NCBI GenBank assembly: GCA_964369545.1 | Contig: CAYJFA010000005.1 | Coordinates: 37,749-101,748, forward strand | Length of the DNA: 64,000 nt | Direction of reading: 5' to 3' | From: BNWE01 sp964369545 | GTDB taxonomy: Bacteria > Pseudomonadota > Alphaproteobacteria > UBA3830 | In this document: positions 32,887 to 41,913 of the stretch, in pieces | Layout of the letters: each line of letters opens with the position of its first letter | Position numbering within the stretch: position 1 is the first letter of the stretch | Translations under genes and position numbers: made by a program | The notes under the pieces: generated by a model | Told to the model about the DNA's origin: nothing | Database searches by the model: none | Seen by the model: only the letters and a program-made list of their open reading frames with translations

Positions 32887-33774
32887 TCATTGATTTATGA
32901 AAAATTCTAATTTATACATTAGAATATCTATTTTTTCTTTTAATTCCAGACTAATGGGTGTTAACGGCATACGCAACTCATCTTGCATCAACCCTTGTTT
33001 GCTGAGGGCATATTTCGCTGGTCCAGGAGTTGGTTCCGTAAACAACAGATTGTGCAGCGGAGCAAGCGCATCTCTTGTTTTTTTGAATTGTTCAATATTG
33101 CCATTTTTAAAGGCAGAATACATTTGTACACATAATTCAGGAGCAATATTTGCGCTTACAGAAATAACGCCTTCTGCTCCCATCGACAATGCGGCGCAAG
33201 CTGTATCATCATTTCCAGTTAGAAAAGTGAAGTTTTTCTTTAATTCTGAGCGCCATAAAGTAAATACAGATAGATCTGTGGTACATTCTTTCATTGCAAT
33301 GATATTTTCTAATTCACACAGTTTTTTTAATGTATCAAAACCAATGCTTGTTCCAACTCTAGATGGATTATTATACAAAATTATATTTTTTGTCGTTAAT
33401 TGGCTTAATGTTTTAAAATGATTATATATTTGATTTTGTGACGGTTTTATATAAAAAGGGCATATACATAGAAAGCTATCAACAATATCTTCGACTTTTT
33501 TCATGAAGATTTCGCAAGAATCAGTTACTGGATCGATAACTCCGCATATCAGTTTTGTTTTATTATTTGTAATTTTTGCTGCTATTTTTATTAGTTCTAA
33601 TTTTTCTTCGATTGACAATGATAAGGATTCACCAGTTGATCCGCAGACAACGACACCAGTAATTCCTGAACCAACAAGCCTAGAAATGTATCTCTCAAAA
33701 GAATCTATATCTAATTTCCCTTTTTTAAATGGACTCACAACCGCGGGAATATATCCGCTGTAACTATTCAACAT
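32887..33774 (-). CDS. dapA: 4-hydroxy-tetrahydrodipicolinate synthase
   Basis: A 295-residue aldolase that condenses pyruvate with aspartate semialdehyde on the way to diaminopimelate and lysine. The substrate loop C-G-S-T-G-E-S is near residue 45, the catalytic Tyr lies in I-L-Y-N-N-P-S-R-V-G near 133, and the Schiff-base Lys is in I-A-M-K-E-C-T near 161. Its product feeds the meso-DAP that MurE (53.9 kb) is expected to use. Eight bases downstream of recF and 13 upstream of smpB. Confidence 0.96.
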   Translation of the reverse strand: MLNSYSGYIPAVVSPFKKGKLDIDSFERYISRLVGSGITGVVVCGSTGESLSLSIEEKLELIKIAAKITNNKTKLICGVIDPVTDSCEIFMKKVEDIVDSFLCICPFYIKPSQNQIYNHFKTLSQLTTKNIILYNNPSRVGTSIGFDTLKKLCELENIIAMKECTTDLSVFTLWRSELKKNFTFLTGNDDTACAALSMGAEGVISVSANIAPELCVQMYSAFKNGNIEQFKKTRDALAPLHNLLFTEPTPGPAKYALSKQGLMQDELRMPLTPISLELKEKIDILMYKLEFFINQ

Positions 33775-33782
33775 CGCTCACC

Positions 33783-34901
33783 TTAATTACTGTTTACTTT
33801 ATGAAAACAAATGGAATCTTTTACATAATATACTTGCGCTATGTCCGAAATGCTATCAAAAAAAGATACGTCCGTGCCTGTAAAAAAAGTTTGTACATTC
33901 AGCGAGGTAAGCTCGTTAATTAAATGCTTTCTTCTGTTAGCATCTAGGTGCATCATTAAATCGTCCAGCAGCAATATCGGTATTCCTGTGCGAGTTTGTT
34001 GATAAATTCTCAAAACGGCTAATATTAATGAAATTAGGAATGCCTTTTGTTCTCCGGTGGAGCAATTTTCTGCTTCAAGATTGCTTTTTAGATGTCTTGC
34101 TTGCCATAAGGTTTTTTGAGTGCTTATGATTGTGGTCTGTTTTTCTGAATCTTCATATCTGTTTTTTTTTAGAAGCAACGCAATTTCCAGTTGAGCACTT
34201 TCTTCATTATTTTTTTCATAAATACTTTCTACGATTCCAGAAATACTTAAAATCGGCCTTAAAAATTCTGACGGATGTTTTTCAAAGGTTTTATGCAGTA
34301 ATTCTATGAAATTTAGTCGACTTTTTATTATTTCTATATTTTTTTCAGCTATTTTTTCTTCCAAAATCTTTAACCAAGATTCATCTTGTCGGTGAAATAT
34401 GACGTGTAGCCTTTCTTTTTGCAATTCGCTGAGTTTTTTTAGATTGTATTTATGACGCTTGTCATATCCGCTGACTAAATGATCGAAAAAACTTCTTCGA
34501 TCTGTTGCGGAGCTTATAAAGATTTTATCCATGCTTGGAATTATCCAAAGCAACCATAAGATTTCTTCAAGTTTTGATAATGTTGACATCACTGAATTAT
34601 CTATTTTCGCGATGCGGCGTCCATTTTGGACATTTGTTGATAAAAATGTCTTATGTTGATTTCTGTCTAAAACTAATTCCAAATTCCAAGATAATGCTTG
34701 AGATCCTATAGAATTTAAATCAGATATTGTGGCTCCTCTTAATCCTCTATTCGAAGAAAATAAAGATATTGCTTCTAGAAGGTTTGTTTTTCCTGCGCCA
34801 TTTTCTCCATAGAACACCACAAATCGAGATGATATATTTAAAGCTAACGTTCTGTATGATCGAAAATTTTTACAAATTAATCCCTTGATATCAGAGTTCA
34901 A
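33783..34901 (-). CDS. recF: DNA replication and repair protein RecF
   Basis: A 372-residue SMC-like ATPase that helps load RecA at gaps. Walker A is Y-G-E-N-G-A-G-K-T-N-L near residue 34, the signature region is S-T-G-E-Q-K-A-F-L near 283 and Walker B is L-L-L-D-D-L-M-M-H-L-D near 317. It follows dnaN by 7 bases; this dnaN-recF pairing is ancient, though dnaA is not next to it here. Confidence 0.95.
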   Translation of the reverse strand: MNSDIKGLICKNFRSYRTLALNISSRFVVFYGENGAGKTNLLEAISLFSSNRGLRGATISDLNSIGSQALSWNLELVLDRNQHKTFLSTNVQNGRRIAKIDNSVMSTLSKLEEILWLLWIIPSMDKIFISSATDRRSFFDHLVSGYDKRHKYNLKKLSELQKERLHVIFHRQDESWLKILEEKIAEKNIEIIKSRLNFIELLHKTFEKHPSEFLRPILSISGIVESIYEKNNEESAQLEIALLLKKNRYEDSEKQTTIISTQKTLWQARHLKSNLEAENCSTGEQKAFLISLILAVLRIYQQTRTGIPILLLDDLMMHLDANRRKHLINELTSLNVQTFFTGTDVSFFDSISDIAQVYYVKDSICFHKVNSN

Positions 34902-34908
34902 AAAAACC

Positions 34909-36012
34909 TCAGATTCTCATTGGCATTACAACAAACATCGATTCAGGTTCGGATTCATCTATTATTAATATCGGAGATAAAGATTCTTTAATAAAGATCT
35001 TCAGCGTTTCACCTTGTAAAGTTTGCGCTACATCCAGAAGATAATTCGCGTTAAATCCTGAACTCCAATTTTGTCCGGAGTAAGTTACTTCGGTTTCGTC
35101 CTTCGCGTTTCCAACTTTGCTGTTTGCGACATAAAAAAACAAGGTGTTTTTATTCAGTTCTAATTTTATTGACCTTACTTTATCGTCGGAAATTACAGAA
35201 ATACGATCGATGATTTCTGAAAAATCTGATCTTTTTACCTTGAAAAAATCCGCGGATACTTCAGGAATTACTCTTTTATAGTCAGGAAAATTTCCATCCA
35301 CTAATTTCGAGATAAATATTATATTGCCGAAAGTAAATTGTACTTGATTTGCTGTAAATATCAGAGATACATCTTCTTGATACGAGTCCAGTAGCTTTTT
35401 GATTTCAAAAACAGTTTTTTTAGATATTATTACCCCTTGGATATTTTCTTTTATATCAATATCAATGCTGGATGTGGATAATCTATGTCCGTCAGTTGAG
35501 GCGGCCTTTAATTTTCCATCTTCTTTATGAAAATATATTCCGTTTAAATTATGTCTATTTTCTTCCGGAGACATAGAAAACTTTGTTCTGCTAATAAGTT
35601 TATTGAGTTCCGATGGTTTGATATTAATGTTGCAAGTATTTTTAAGAGTAGATATTTCAGGAAAATCTTTGTGATCCAACGTTGATAGTTCAAATTTTGA
35701 TTTTCCAGCCGCAACAATTAATCTACTTCCTTTATCAGCTAAAGAAAATTCTAAAATACTATTATCTGAAGATTTTCTTATGATGTCGCTTAAAGTACTA
35801 GCGGGAACGGCAACACTTCCAAAGGTGTTAATTTCTGCGGGTACTATCTCAATTATGGAATGATCTAAGTCTGTGGCTTTTAAACGAAGACCAGCTTCAT
35901 TAAATTCTAGTAAAACATGAGATAATATTGGAACTACAGATTTCCGATCAGCAATGCTGACTGTACGCATTATTGCAGGTAATATATCCTTTTTTGCTAC
36001 TTTTGCTCTCAT
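34909..36012 (-). CDS. dnaN: DNA polymerase III beta sliding clamp
   Basis: A 367-residue clamp of three repeated domains that tethers the replicative polymerase. Diagnostic stretches include I-L-S-H-V-L-L-E near residue 28, the N-R-H-N-L-N-G-I-Y-F segment near 150 and the C-terminal P-M-R-I. A GGAG (AGGAGAAAATT) precedes the ATG. First of the dnaN-recF-dapA-smpB run; upstream lies the nucleotidylyltransferase gene on the same strand after 71 bases. Confidence 0.97.
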   Translation of the reverse strand: MRAKVAKKDILPAIMRTVSIADRKSVVPILSHVLLEFNEAGLRLKATDLDHSIIEIVPAEINTFGSVAVPASTLSDIIRKSSDNSILEFSLADKGSRLIVAAGKSKFELSTLDHKDFPEISTLKNTCNINIKPSELNKLISRTKFSMSPEENRHNLNGIYFHKEDGKLKAASTDGHRLSTSSIDIDIKENIQGVIISKKTVFEIKKLLDSYQEDVSLIFTANQVQFTFGNIIFISKLVDGNFPDYKRVIPEVSADFFKVKRSDFSEIIDRISVISDDKVRSIKLELNKNTLFFYVANSKVGNAKDETEVTYSGQNWSSGFNANYLLDVAQTLQGETLKIFIKESLSPILIIDESEPESMFVVMPMRI

Positions 36013-36083
36013 AATTTTCTCCTAAGATATGGATACTAATAAGAATATCCACAAGTTTTGTATACAACTATTATACTGAAATA

Positions 36084-36719
36084 TCAAGTTCTTCTGATAC
36101 CCGAAGAAGACATGAATCTAAATTGCTTTGTATCTATAATTGCTCTAACTTTCCTATTGCAAATAGTGTGCGGAATTCTGTCAGCAGAATCATTATTTCT
36201 CAGTGCCGAAATAAAATCAATGGCAGGTAGGCATGTGGAGCACGAAATGCTATCAAAATCTTTGGACTTGATAATACATCCATTCATAAAATCCTTTTGA
36301 CGTTGTGTTCTTATTTTTTCTAATTTTTCATCTTTATTTTTTTGTTCCAGCCTTATTGCGATGTCTGATCCGATAATTCCGGTGATTTTTTTCGCAAATT
36401 TCGATACTGCTGATCCATTTTTTTTGTAAGTAAGTTTTTCCTGTACTTCAAATGGATTCATATATGAGATCAGAACTTCCTTTCTGCTTCCAAAATGTGA
36501 TTCGCATATTTTTGTGCGTTCAACAAAGTCGGACCGTTGCTTATATGAACTTTTGCCGTTAACACAATAAATGAATATATAGTCGCAAAGTTTTTCTTTT
36601 AAGATTATTTCAACAACTTCTATATGACCTTGATGTAGCGGATCAAATGATCCAGGATAGTATCCAAGTATTTGAATTGTTTCTAATTCTGTGTCGCTGA
36701 TTTTTTCTAAAATAGCCAT
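36084..36719 (-). CDS. HxGH-type nucleotidylyltransferase (NadD/CoaD-like, role uncertain)
   Basis: A 211-residue cytoplasmic protein of the cytidylyltransferase-like fold. Y-Y-P-G-S-F-D-P-L-H-Q-G-H near residue 20 holds the HxGH nucleotide-binding motif, and F-M-S-S-S-G-I-R at the end is the S-S-x-x-R motif. Known relatives add AMP or CMP to nicotinate mononucleotide (NadD), phosphopantetheine (CoaD) or other phosphates. The Y-P-G-S-F-D-P start is more CoaD-like, but at 211 residues it is longer than CoaD, and a lysine-rich Cys-containing stretch (residues 120-190) matches neither well, so I leave the substrate open. Confidence 0.65.
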   Translation of the reverse strand: MAILEKISDTELETIQILGYYPGSFDPLHQGHIEVVEIILKEKLCDYIFIYCVNGKSSYKQRSDFVERTKICESHFGSRKEVLISYMNPFEVQEKLTYKKNGSAVSKFAKKITGIIGSDIAIRLEQKNKDEKLEKIRTQRQKDFMNGCIIKSKDFDSISCSTCLPAIDFISALRNNDSADRIPHTICNRKVRAIIDTKQFRFMSSSGIRRT

Positions 36720-36785
36720 TGTTTTTTTATATAAATTTATGCAAATTAAGCAAATAGTAGTACATATATGTCATAATTCATTATT

Positions 36786-37745
36786 ATGGATTTTAGTGCA
36801 TTGCGTATTTTATTGCTATCATTTTTATATGGAATTGTAATTTGCAATTGCCACATTTCTGCTTTTGCTGTTGATGCAAATAGTACTAAAACGCGTGTTC
36901 GATCAATTGTGGATAGCATGCTACAACTGAATAATAGTAATATTAACGCTGTATCAACCGGAGATCAAGGTGGAAATAACTTTGGCGGTGGTTCAAATTT
37001 TAATTATAATGGCAGTCAAGATAGCAGTTTTAATTCGGATCCAAATAACAGCTCTAATTTTAGTCCGCAGAAGATAAATCAGCAGGTTGATCAATTGAAA
37101 AGCGGGCTTTCAAATTTACAACAGAATTTGAATCAACATTTTACTCAAAATCAGAATCAAGATCCGACCGGTAATAATAGTGATAACAACAATTCTGGCG
37201 ACAATGATCACAATCGTAGACCAAGGGCACTCAATAGAGCTGATTCCGGTGATAACGATGAGCAAAGCTCAAATGGTGAGGAGGATTCAGATTATGAAAA
37301 TTCTGATGATAATCTAAAATCAAAAAAACATTCTAAAATTAAGAAAAAATTATCAAAAGAGGAATCAAAAGCCTTTAAAAGATATCGAAAAAGAACAAAA
37401 AATGGTAGTAATGTTGGAATACACACAGTAAAAGATATTGATACAAAGAAGCTACATACAAACTCTTATTTGAGCAAAATAAAATCATCTTCATATAAGA
37501 CTAAAAATTTTAAATATACTGCAAAAAGTTTTGGTAATCAAAAAACGAATAACCATAATTATACCTATAAAATAAAATCTTATGCTCTTCAAAGCAAGCA
37601 AAAAGCCAAGCAAAGCTCTATTGATTCAACTAATAATGCTAGTACAACAAAAAATGACAGCAGCTCATCTAGTAGTCAAAAATATACTGTGAAAGAAGGC
37701 TATTTTGGTAATAAAAAGGATTGTAAAAACGGTTGTAGCAAATGA
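36786..37745 (+). CDS. Exported low-complexity Asn/Ser/Lys-rich protein
   Basis: A 319-residue protein I do not recognise. A signal peptide covers about residues 1-29 (hydrophobic 6-20, A-F-A cleavage site). Residues about 50-155 are rich in Asn, Gln, Gly, Ser and Asp, 155-180 are acidic, and 180-300 are basic and rich in Lys, Ser, Tyr and Thr. The C-terminus has two Cys residues (K-K-D-C-K-N-G-C). It must be largely disordered. It is divergent from the nucleotidylyltransferase gene and stands alone. Possible roles are a surface or secreted host-interaction protein, but nothing in the sequence settles this. Confidence 0.7.
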   Translation: MDFSALRILLLSFLYGIVICNCHISAFAVDANSTKTRVRSIVDSMLQLNNSNINAVSTGDQGGNNFGGGSNFNYNGSQDSSFNSDPNNSSNFSPQKINQQVDQLKSGLSNLQQNLNQHFTQNQNQDPTGNNSDNNNSGDNDHNRRPRALNRADSGDNDEQSSNGEEDSDYENSDDNLKSKKHSKIKKKLSKEESKAFKRYRKRTKNGSNVGIHTVKDIDTKKLHTNSYLSKIKSSSYKTKNFKYTAKSFGNQKTNNHNYTYKIKSYALQSKQKAKQSSIDSTNNASTTKNDSSSSSSQKYTVKEGYFGNKKDCKNGCSK

Positions 37746-37829
37746 ATAACCTTTGTCTAATGATCTTTTGTCGAAATTAGCTCCATTATCTACACTGATT
37801 ACAAAAATTATTTTTGAATTTTTTATTGC

Positions 37830-39437
37830 TCAATGGTTTTTTGCGGCTTTTAACTTTTTAAATATAGATTTTTTATCCAGCAAAATCGCTAATGATACAG
37901 CTATACTAATCATAATCCAGAAGATTGAGTCTCCATATTTGCTATATGGCGTTTGAGTTGGTGCTTTTTTAGGGATATAAAAGTCGATAAAACCGCTTTG
38001 ATTGATATCAATTCTGGAAATCTCTCTTCCATAAGGATCAAACACCGCGCTGATTCCATAGTTTGTTGCTCGAATTAAAGGAGTTCCCATTTCCACTGCT
38101 CTTGCTCTAACAATTTGCAGATGTTGAAACGGTTCAGATGTATATCCAAACCATCCGTCATTTGTTAAATTTATAATTAGATCGATGGCTTTTCGAATAT
38201 TTTTATCTCTTGGAAAGAAATCAAGAGAAAAAACTGCTTCATAACAAATAGCTGTCGCAATATTTAGCTGTTTTATTGTAATAATTCTAGGAGGTATTCC
38301 GGTATCGAAATCTCCTATTTCATTTGCTATCCCTTGAAATGGCAGAATCAATCTAAAAGGTACATATTCTCCGAATGGAACAAGCCGTATTTTATCATAA
38401 TTTACTGTGTTTTTTCCTTGATCATTAATGAAAATCGCACTATTGTACACTTTTTCTGTTGCAAGATCTTTTCTTATAGCTCCAGATATCAAAAAAGAAT
38501 TTTTTTTTAAGGGTGTCGTAATTAAATTATGCAATTCTTTTAGATCTTTATGGTATAAAAAAGGAATTGTTGCTTCCGGCCAGACAATTATATCAATTTT
38601 TTCGTCACTTAAACTTAAAGATACGTGTTTTTTTAAAATTTCAACAGATGATTTCCTATCATTTTTTTCTTTTTGCGATAAATTACATTGTATAACTCTG
38701 GTTTTGATAGCAGTATTTTGGGTTTTATTAGAATGTAATTTGTCAACTCCAAAAATTACAAGAAATATCATAAAAAACGTCACTAAGATTATGGAAGTTA
38801 GGCAATTATCTCTGTCTTTTTTATTGTAAAAAATAAACGCAGTTCCAAGCAAAGATGCAATTAGCATGGTTATGAAACTTAATCCATATATTCCATATAT
38901 GCTTAATGTTTGTAAAAAAATCTCATGATAACCCCAAATATATCCTGGCATGATCCACGGAAAACCCAGCGAAAAATGTCCATAAATATATGTAGTAACG
39001 CAAAATACAGCAGAAAAAATAAGTACTTTAGCGTATATTTGATAAAAATATCTCAGCGCAAGCATAGAAAGAGATAATTGTATTGAGAAATATGCTGGGA
39101 TTATTGTTATCGCAAATGGTATCAGTATGAAATGTTTTTTTAAATTTATAGTAAGTGGATAGATTAGCCAATATAAATTTGCGATGTGAAAAACAAGAAA
39201 GAACAAAAATATTGGTTTTAGATGTATTTTATTTGATGAGTTTATTTTTACGAAGAACCACGCAAACGCAAATAAAAATAATGGGAATATGTTAAATGGA
39301 GCAAATCCTAATGAAGCAAAAATTCCGAAGAAACAATATGTTAACAAAGTTCTTAGATAACTATTTGTTTTTACTTTAAAAATCCAGGTGCATTTTTGAT
39401 GCGACAGGGCCTTTTGCATCTTTATATTTTCCGTCAT
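37830..39437 (-). CDS. lnt: Apolipoprotein N-acyltransferase
   Basis: A 535-residue inner-membrane enzyme that adds the third acyl chain to outer-membrane lipoproteins. Six or more membrane helices occupy the first 230 residues (L-G-F-A-P-F-N-I-F-P is the family start motif), followed by a nitrilase-like domain with Glu in W-P-E-A-T-I-P near 285, Lys in the R-L-V-P-F-G-E-Y region near 350 and the catalytic Cys in A-I-C-Y-E-A-V-F near 400. The start at 39437 overlaps the dcd-like gene by 62 bases and has GGAG 12 bases upstream; an ATG at 39419 is the alternative. Confidence 0.93.
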   Translation of the reverse strand: MTENIKMQKALSHQKCTWIFKVKTNSYLRTLLTYCFFGIFASLGFAPFNIFPLFLFAFAWFFVKINSSNKIHLKPIFLFFLVFHIANLYWLIYPLTINLKKHFILIPFAITIIPAYFSIQLSLSMLALRYFYQIYAKVLIFSAVFCVTTYIYGHFSLGFPWIMPGYIWGYHEIFLQTLSIYGIYGLSFITMLIASLLGTAFIFYNKKDRDNCLTSIILVTFFMIFLVIFGVDKLHSNKTQNTAIKTRVIQCNLSQKEKNDRKSSVEILKKHVSLSLSDEKIDIIVWPEATIPFLYHKDLKELHNLITTPLKKNSFLISGAIRKDLATEKVYNSAIFINDQGKNTVNYDKIRLVPFGEYVPFRLILPFQGIANEIGDFDTGIPPRIITIKQLNIATAICYEAVFSLDFFPRDKNIRKAIDLIINLTNDGWFGYTSEPFQHLQIVRARAVEMGTPLIRATNYGISAVFDPYGREISRIDINQSGFIDFYIPKKAPTQTPYSKYGDSIFWIMISIAVSLAILLDKKSIFKKLKAAKNH

Positions 39438-39891
39438 ATTTTTTAATCTCTCCGCAAGGTACCCAAAATGTTACCTGCCCAATCTGCATGCCGGGATAAA
39501 TTGTTACCGGTTGAACGGCATTTAGTTGCAGAGTTAATTGATTTATCGATCCTATATCTATCAAGTCAGCAGTAATATTTATAAACAATCCAAGGCGTCC
39601 GATTGATGATCTACCTCTGATTATAGGGGTAAAATAATCGCTGCCGATGATTTCTTGTGTATGTCCCAGGTAGACGGTTCCATGCGCAAGGGTAATACCA
39701 TGCTCCGGTATCGTTATTTCCCTAACTTCGTTGTCTTGTTTTGCATCAAGTACATAATTGTTATATACCATCAACTTATTTCCAAGAGTAAAATTATATG
39801 AATTCGGATTTAATTGAGATTCATTAAAAGGATCAATTATTATTTTATTATTTTTTATATTTTTAAATATTTCGCTTCCTGTGAGAATCAT
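39376..39891 (-). CDS. dcd: dCTP deaminase-like protein, Glu-to-Gln at the expected catalytic site
   Basis: A 172-residue trimeric dCTP deaminase/dUTPase-fold protein. R-G-R-S-S-I-G-R-L-G-L near residue 100 matches the substrate-binding R-S-S-x-x-R motif of E. coli Dcd, and G-P-V-A-S-K at the C-terminus matches its tail. The segment that holds the catalytic Glu in the family (x-L-E-x-x-N) reads L-T-L-Q-L-N-A, with Gln. I set the start at 39891 (M-I-L-T-G-S-E), with AAAGG about 9 bases upstream; the open frame extends to 40023 but only inside the neighbouring paralogue. It overlaps lnt by 62 bases. Confidence 0.8.
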   Translation of the reverse strand: MILTGSEIFKNIKNNKIIIDPFNESQLNPNSYNFTLGNKLMVYNNYVLDAKQDNEVREITIPEHGITLAHGTVYLGHTQEIIGSDYFTPIIRGRSSIGRLGLFINITADLIDIGSINQLTLQLNAVQPVTIYPGMQIGQVTFWVPCGEIKKYDGKYKDAKGPVASKMHLDF

Positions 39892-39907
39892 GATATATAC
39901 CTTTGAT

Positions 39908-40432
39908 TTATTTGCAAAATTCTTTATAGATTTCACTTGATTTTGCAATAGAAAATTTATCGTATTTCCCGCTATATTGTATTTCGCTGTTTCCAGTTGT
40001 CTTCCAAAAACTAATTTGCCCAATGCGCATCATTGGGTATATTTTAAGCGGCTGTACAGCTTTTAATTCAAGTGTCCACTTATGTTTTGCTCCCAAATTT
40101 CCAAGATCCGCTGTAATCTGTAGAAACAATCCTAATCTTCCAAGGGATGTTTTTCCAATTAATGATGGTACAAACATATGACTGCCAATTTCTTCAAATG
40201 TATTAGCGAGATAAGTTTTATTGGGCGATAATATATAACCTTCGTCCGTAAAATCAATTTCATGGTATGAGGCCTGCTTTTTAGGATCCACAGGAAGGTC
40301 TTTTATCTCAAGTAGCTTATAGTCGATCCTATAATCATAGCTGTTGGGATTTAGTAAATCCTCTTCAAAAGGAGAAATATGTATATTTCCATTTTTTATG
40401 TTTTTTAGAATTTCATAATAAGTAAGTATCAT
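39908..40432 (-). CDS. dcd: dCTP deaminase-like protein, second copy
   Basis: A 174-residue paralogue of the next gene downstream, 16 bases before it. It keeps the catalytic Glu (T-L-E-L-K-A) that the other copy lacks; its substrate motif reads I-G-K-T-S-L-G-R-L-G-L, with Lys-Thr-Ser in place of Arg-Ser-Ser, a version also close to what other alphaproteobacterial Dcd proteins use (G-K-S-T). dCTP deaminase produces dUTP for dTMP synthesis. This is the copy more likely to be active. The pair probably arose by tandem duplication and may form mixed trimers. Confidence 0.8.
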   Translation of the reverse strand: MILTYYEILKNIKNGNIHISPFEEDLLNPNSYDYRIDYKLLEIKDLPVDPKKQASYHEIDFTDEGYILSPNKTYLANTFEEIGSHMFVPSLIGKTSLGRLGLFLQITADLGNLGAKHKWTLELKAVQPLKIYPMMRIGQISFWKTTGNSEIQYSGKYDKFSIAKSSEIYKEFCK

Positions 40433-40594
40433 TGATACATCCGTAATGACAGAAGTTTATAGAGTCTATTGAAAAGCGCTTAACAATACAAGTATTAAAT
40501 GCCGAATATAATTTAAATTGCGATAAATCGAAAAACTCTTGTTTTTTTTCATATTAATATTAACATATGATTAGTATTTCGAGGAGTTTTTATT

Positions 40595-41905
40595 ATGTTT
40601 CAATCCAGTCGGAACGTCCTTCTCATCGCAGGCTTGTTGCTTTCATGCATGCAGTTGCAATGCAGTGCTTATGTGAAAAATGAATCAGAGCCTCAACATA
40701 CGAATTCTGTTAATGATACTGAAGCAAAGCAGGAAGCAAATGAAAAAGAAATATATAACGATATATTAGCGTTAAATTCCAATGTTGAAACAGAGGAGCT
40801 TTTGGAAAAGCCTGTAACAAAAGATACTGCTGATAATATAGAAAATCAATTAGAGAAAAATGCTGAGCTGGAGAAAATATCTGCTGTGGATGAAAATGAT
40901 TCAGCAATGTTAGATAAGCATTTGAAAGAAGAGCAAAAAGTACATATAATTGCGGAAGTTTCTGCTCCTTCATATAACAAATTAATTCCCATAAAAGGGT
41001 GGGATGGATATTCCGGTGATTCTGCAAGATCCGTAAAGCAGTGGGGACGTTGGTGGCAATATCTTAGAATGAAAGAGCCAGTTGTAATGAGCTGGATAGA
41101 CGGATTGGTTCTTCGAATTTACCCTGGGAATGAAGTATTTAGATCTTTATTTGTGAGAGGTATTTATGATCCAAACATCGTTGTGGTTATTAATACATTA
41201 TTGTCTAAAGGGTCGGTATTTATAGATGTTGGCGCAAATATGGGATATTTCTCATTGTTAGCAAGCAGCGTTGTCGACAAGTTCGGTCACATAATTGCTA
41301 TTGAACCAAGTTCTAGAGATTATGCAAGATTAGTAGACAATGTAAAAATTAATAATTTAACAAACATAATATCAACTTATCATATTGCTATTTCTGATGT
41401 TAGCGGTTCTGCAAAATTGGCCGTTGCATGTGAAGAGCGAAGTGCTCTCAATACTCTTGGATCAGAATTCAGCTTTAAGGGTGTCGATAAATTAGAGATA
41501 GAAAATGTAAGGGTGCTATCTATCGATGAGTTAGTTTCTGATACAAAGTTAACTCGTGTCGATGTTTTGAAATTAGATATCGAAGGAAGTGAACTAAAAG
41601 CTTTGCAAGGAGCGAGAAATGTAATAGAGAAATTCCGCCCAGCAATTATGCTCGGGGTGAATGAAAATTCTCTAAAAGCATGCGGCACCGATCATAAAGA
41701 AATTCAACAGATTTTGAAAGAGATGAGATATCGCGCGTATAAACTTGTTGAATCTCCTACATTTGCATTGGAGTTGATCCCAGATCTCGAGAAAGAACGC
41801 GCGAAAGTTGTATTTTGTCTACATGAAAGCGTTATTCCTCCAGTTTTACCGCAGCCCGAAAATAAATCCATTGCTGATTGTGTAGAAGATTTCTTTTTGA
41901 GGTAA
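40595..41905 (+). CDS. Exported FkbM-family methyltransferase
   Basis: A 436-residue protein: signal peptide about residues 1-26 (positively charged start, L-L-I-A-G-L-L-L-S core, cleavage likely at C-S-A), an acidic low-complexity linker to about residue 130, then an FkbM SAM-dependent methyltransferase domain. SAM motifs are F-I-D-V-G-A-N-M-G-Y-F near residue 209 and I-A-I-E-P-S near 232; the catalytic-domain element L-K-L-D-I-E-G-S-E near 325 is diagnostic. An exported SAM-dependent methyltransferase is unusual, because SAM is cytoplasmic; the signal suggests action in a host or another compartment. A lipoprotein reading (L-L-S-C) is possible but weaker. Confidence 0.85.
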   Translation: MFQSSRNVLLIAGLLLSCMQLQCSAYVKNESEPQHTNSVNDTEAKQEANEKEIYNDILALNSNVETEELLEKPVTKDTADNIENQLEKNAELEKISAVDENDSAMLDKHLKEEQKVHIIAEVSAPSYNKLIPIKGWDGYSGDSARSVKQWGRWWQYLRMKEPVVMSWIDGLVLRIYPGNEVFRSLFVRGIYDPNIVVVINTLLSKGSVFIDVGANMGYFSLLASSVVDKFGHIIAIEPSSRDYARLVDNVKINNLTNIISTYHIAISDVSGSAKLAVACEERSALNTLGSEFSFKGVDKLEIENVRVLSIDELVSDTKLTRVDVLKLDIEGSELKALQGARNVIEKFRPAIMLGVNENSLKACGTDHKEIQQILKEMRYRAYKLVESPTFALELIPDLEKERAKVVFCLHESVIPPVLPQPENKSIADCVEDFFLR

Positions 41906-41913
41906 TCTGATAT

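Noticed and set aside
33783..36012. Replication origin next to dnaN-recF
   Set aside because: dnaA is absent and I saw no cluster of DnaA boxes in the short upstream gap, so an origin cannot be supported.
36058..36300. An 80-codon forward frame over the start of the dnaN/nucleotidylyltransferase interval
   Set aside because: It overlaps the nucleotidylyltransferase 3' end antisense and has no family match; composition is that of a shadow frame.
39892..40023. N-terminal extension of the second dcd-like gene
   Set aside because: The extension lies inside the upstream paralogue in another frame; the ATG at 39891 gives the family N-terminus and has a ribosome binding site.
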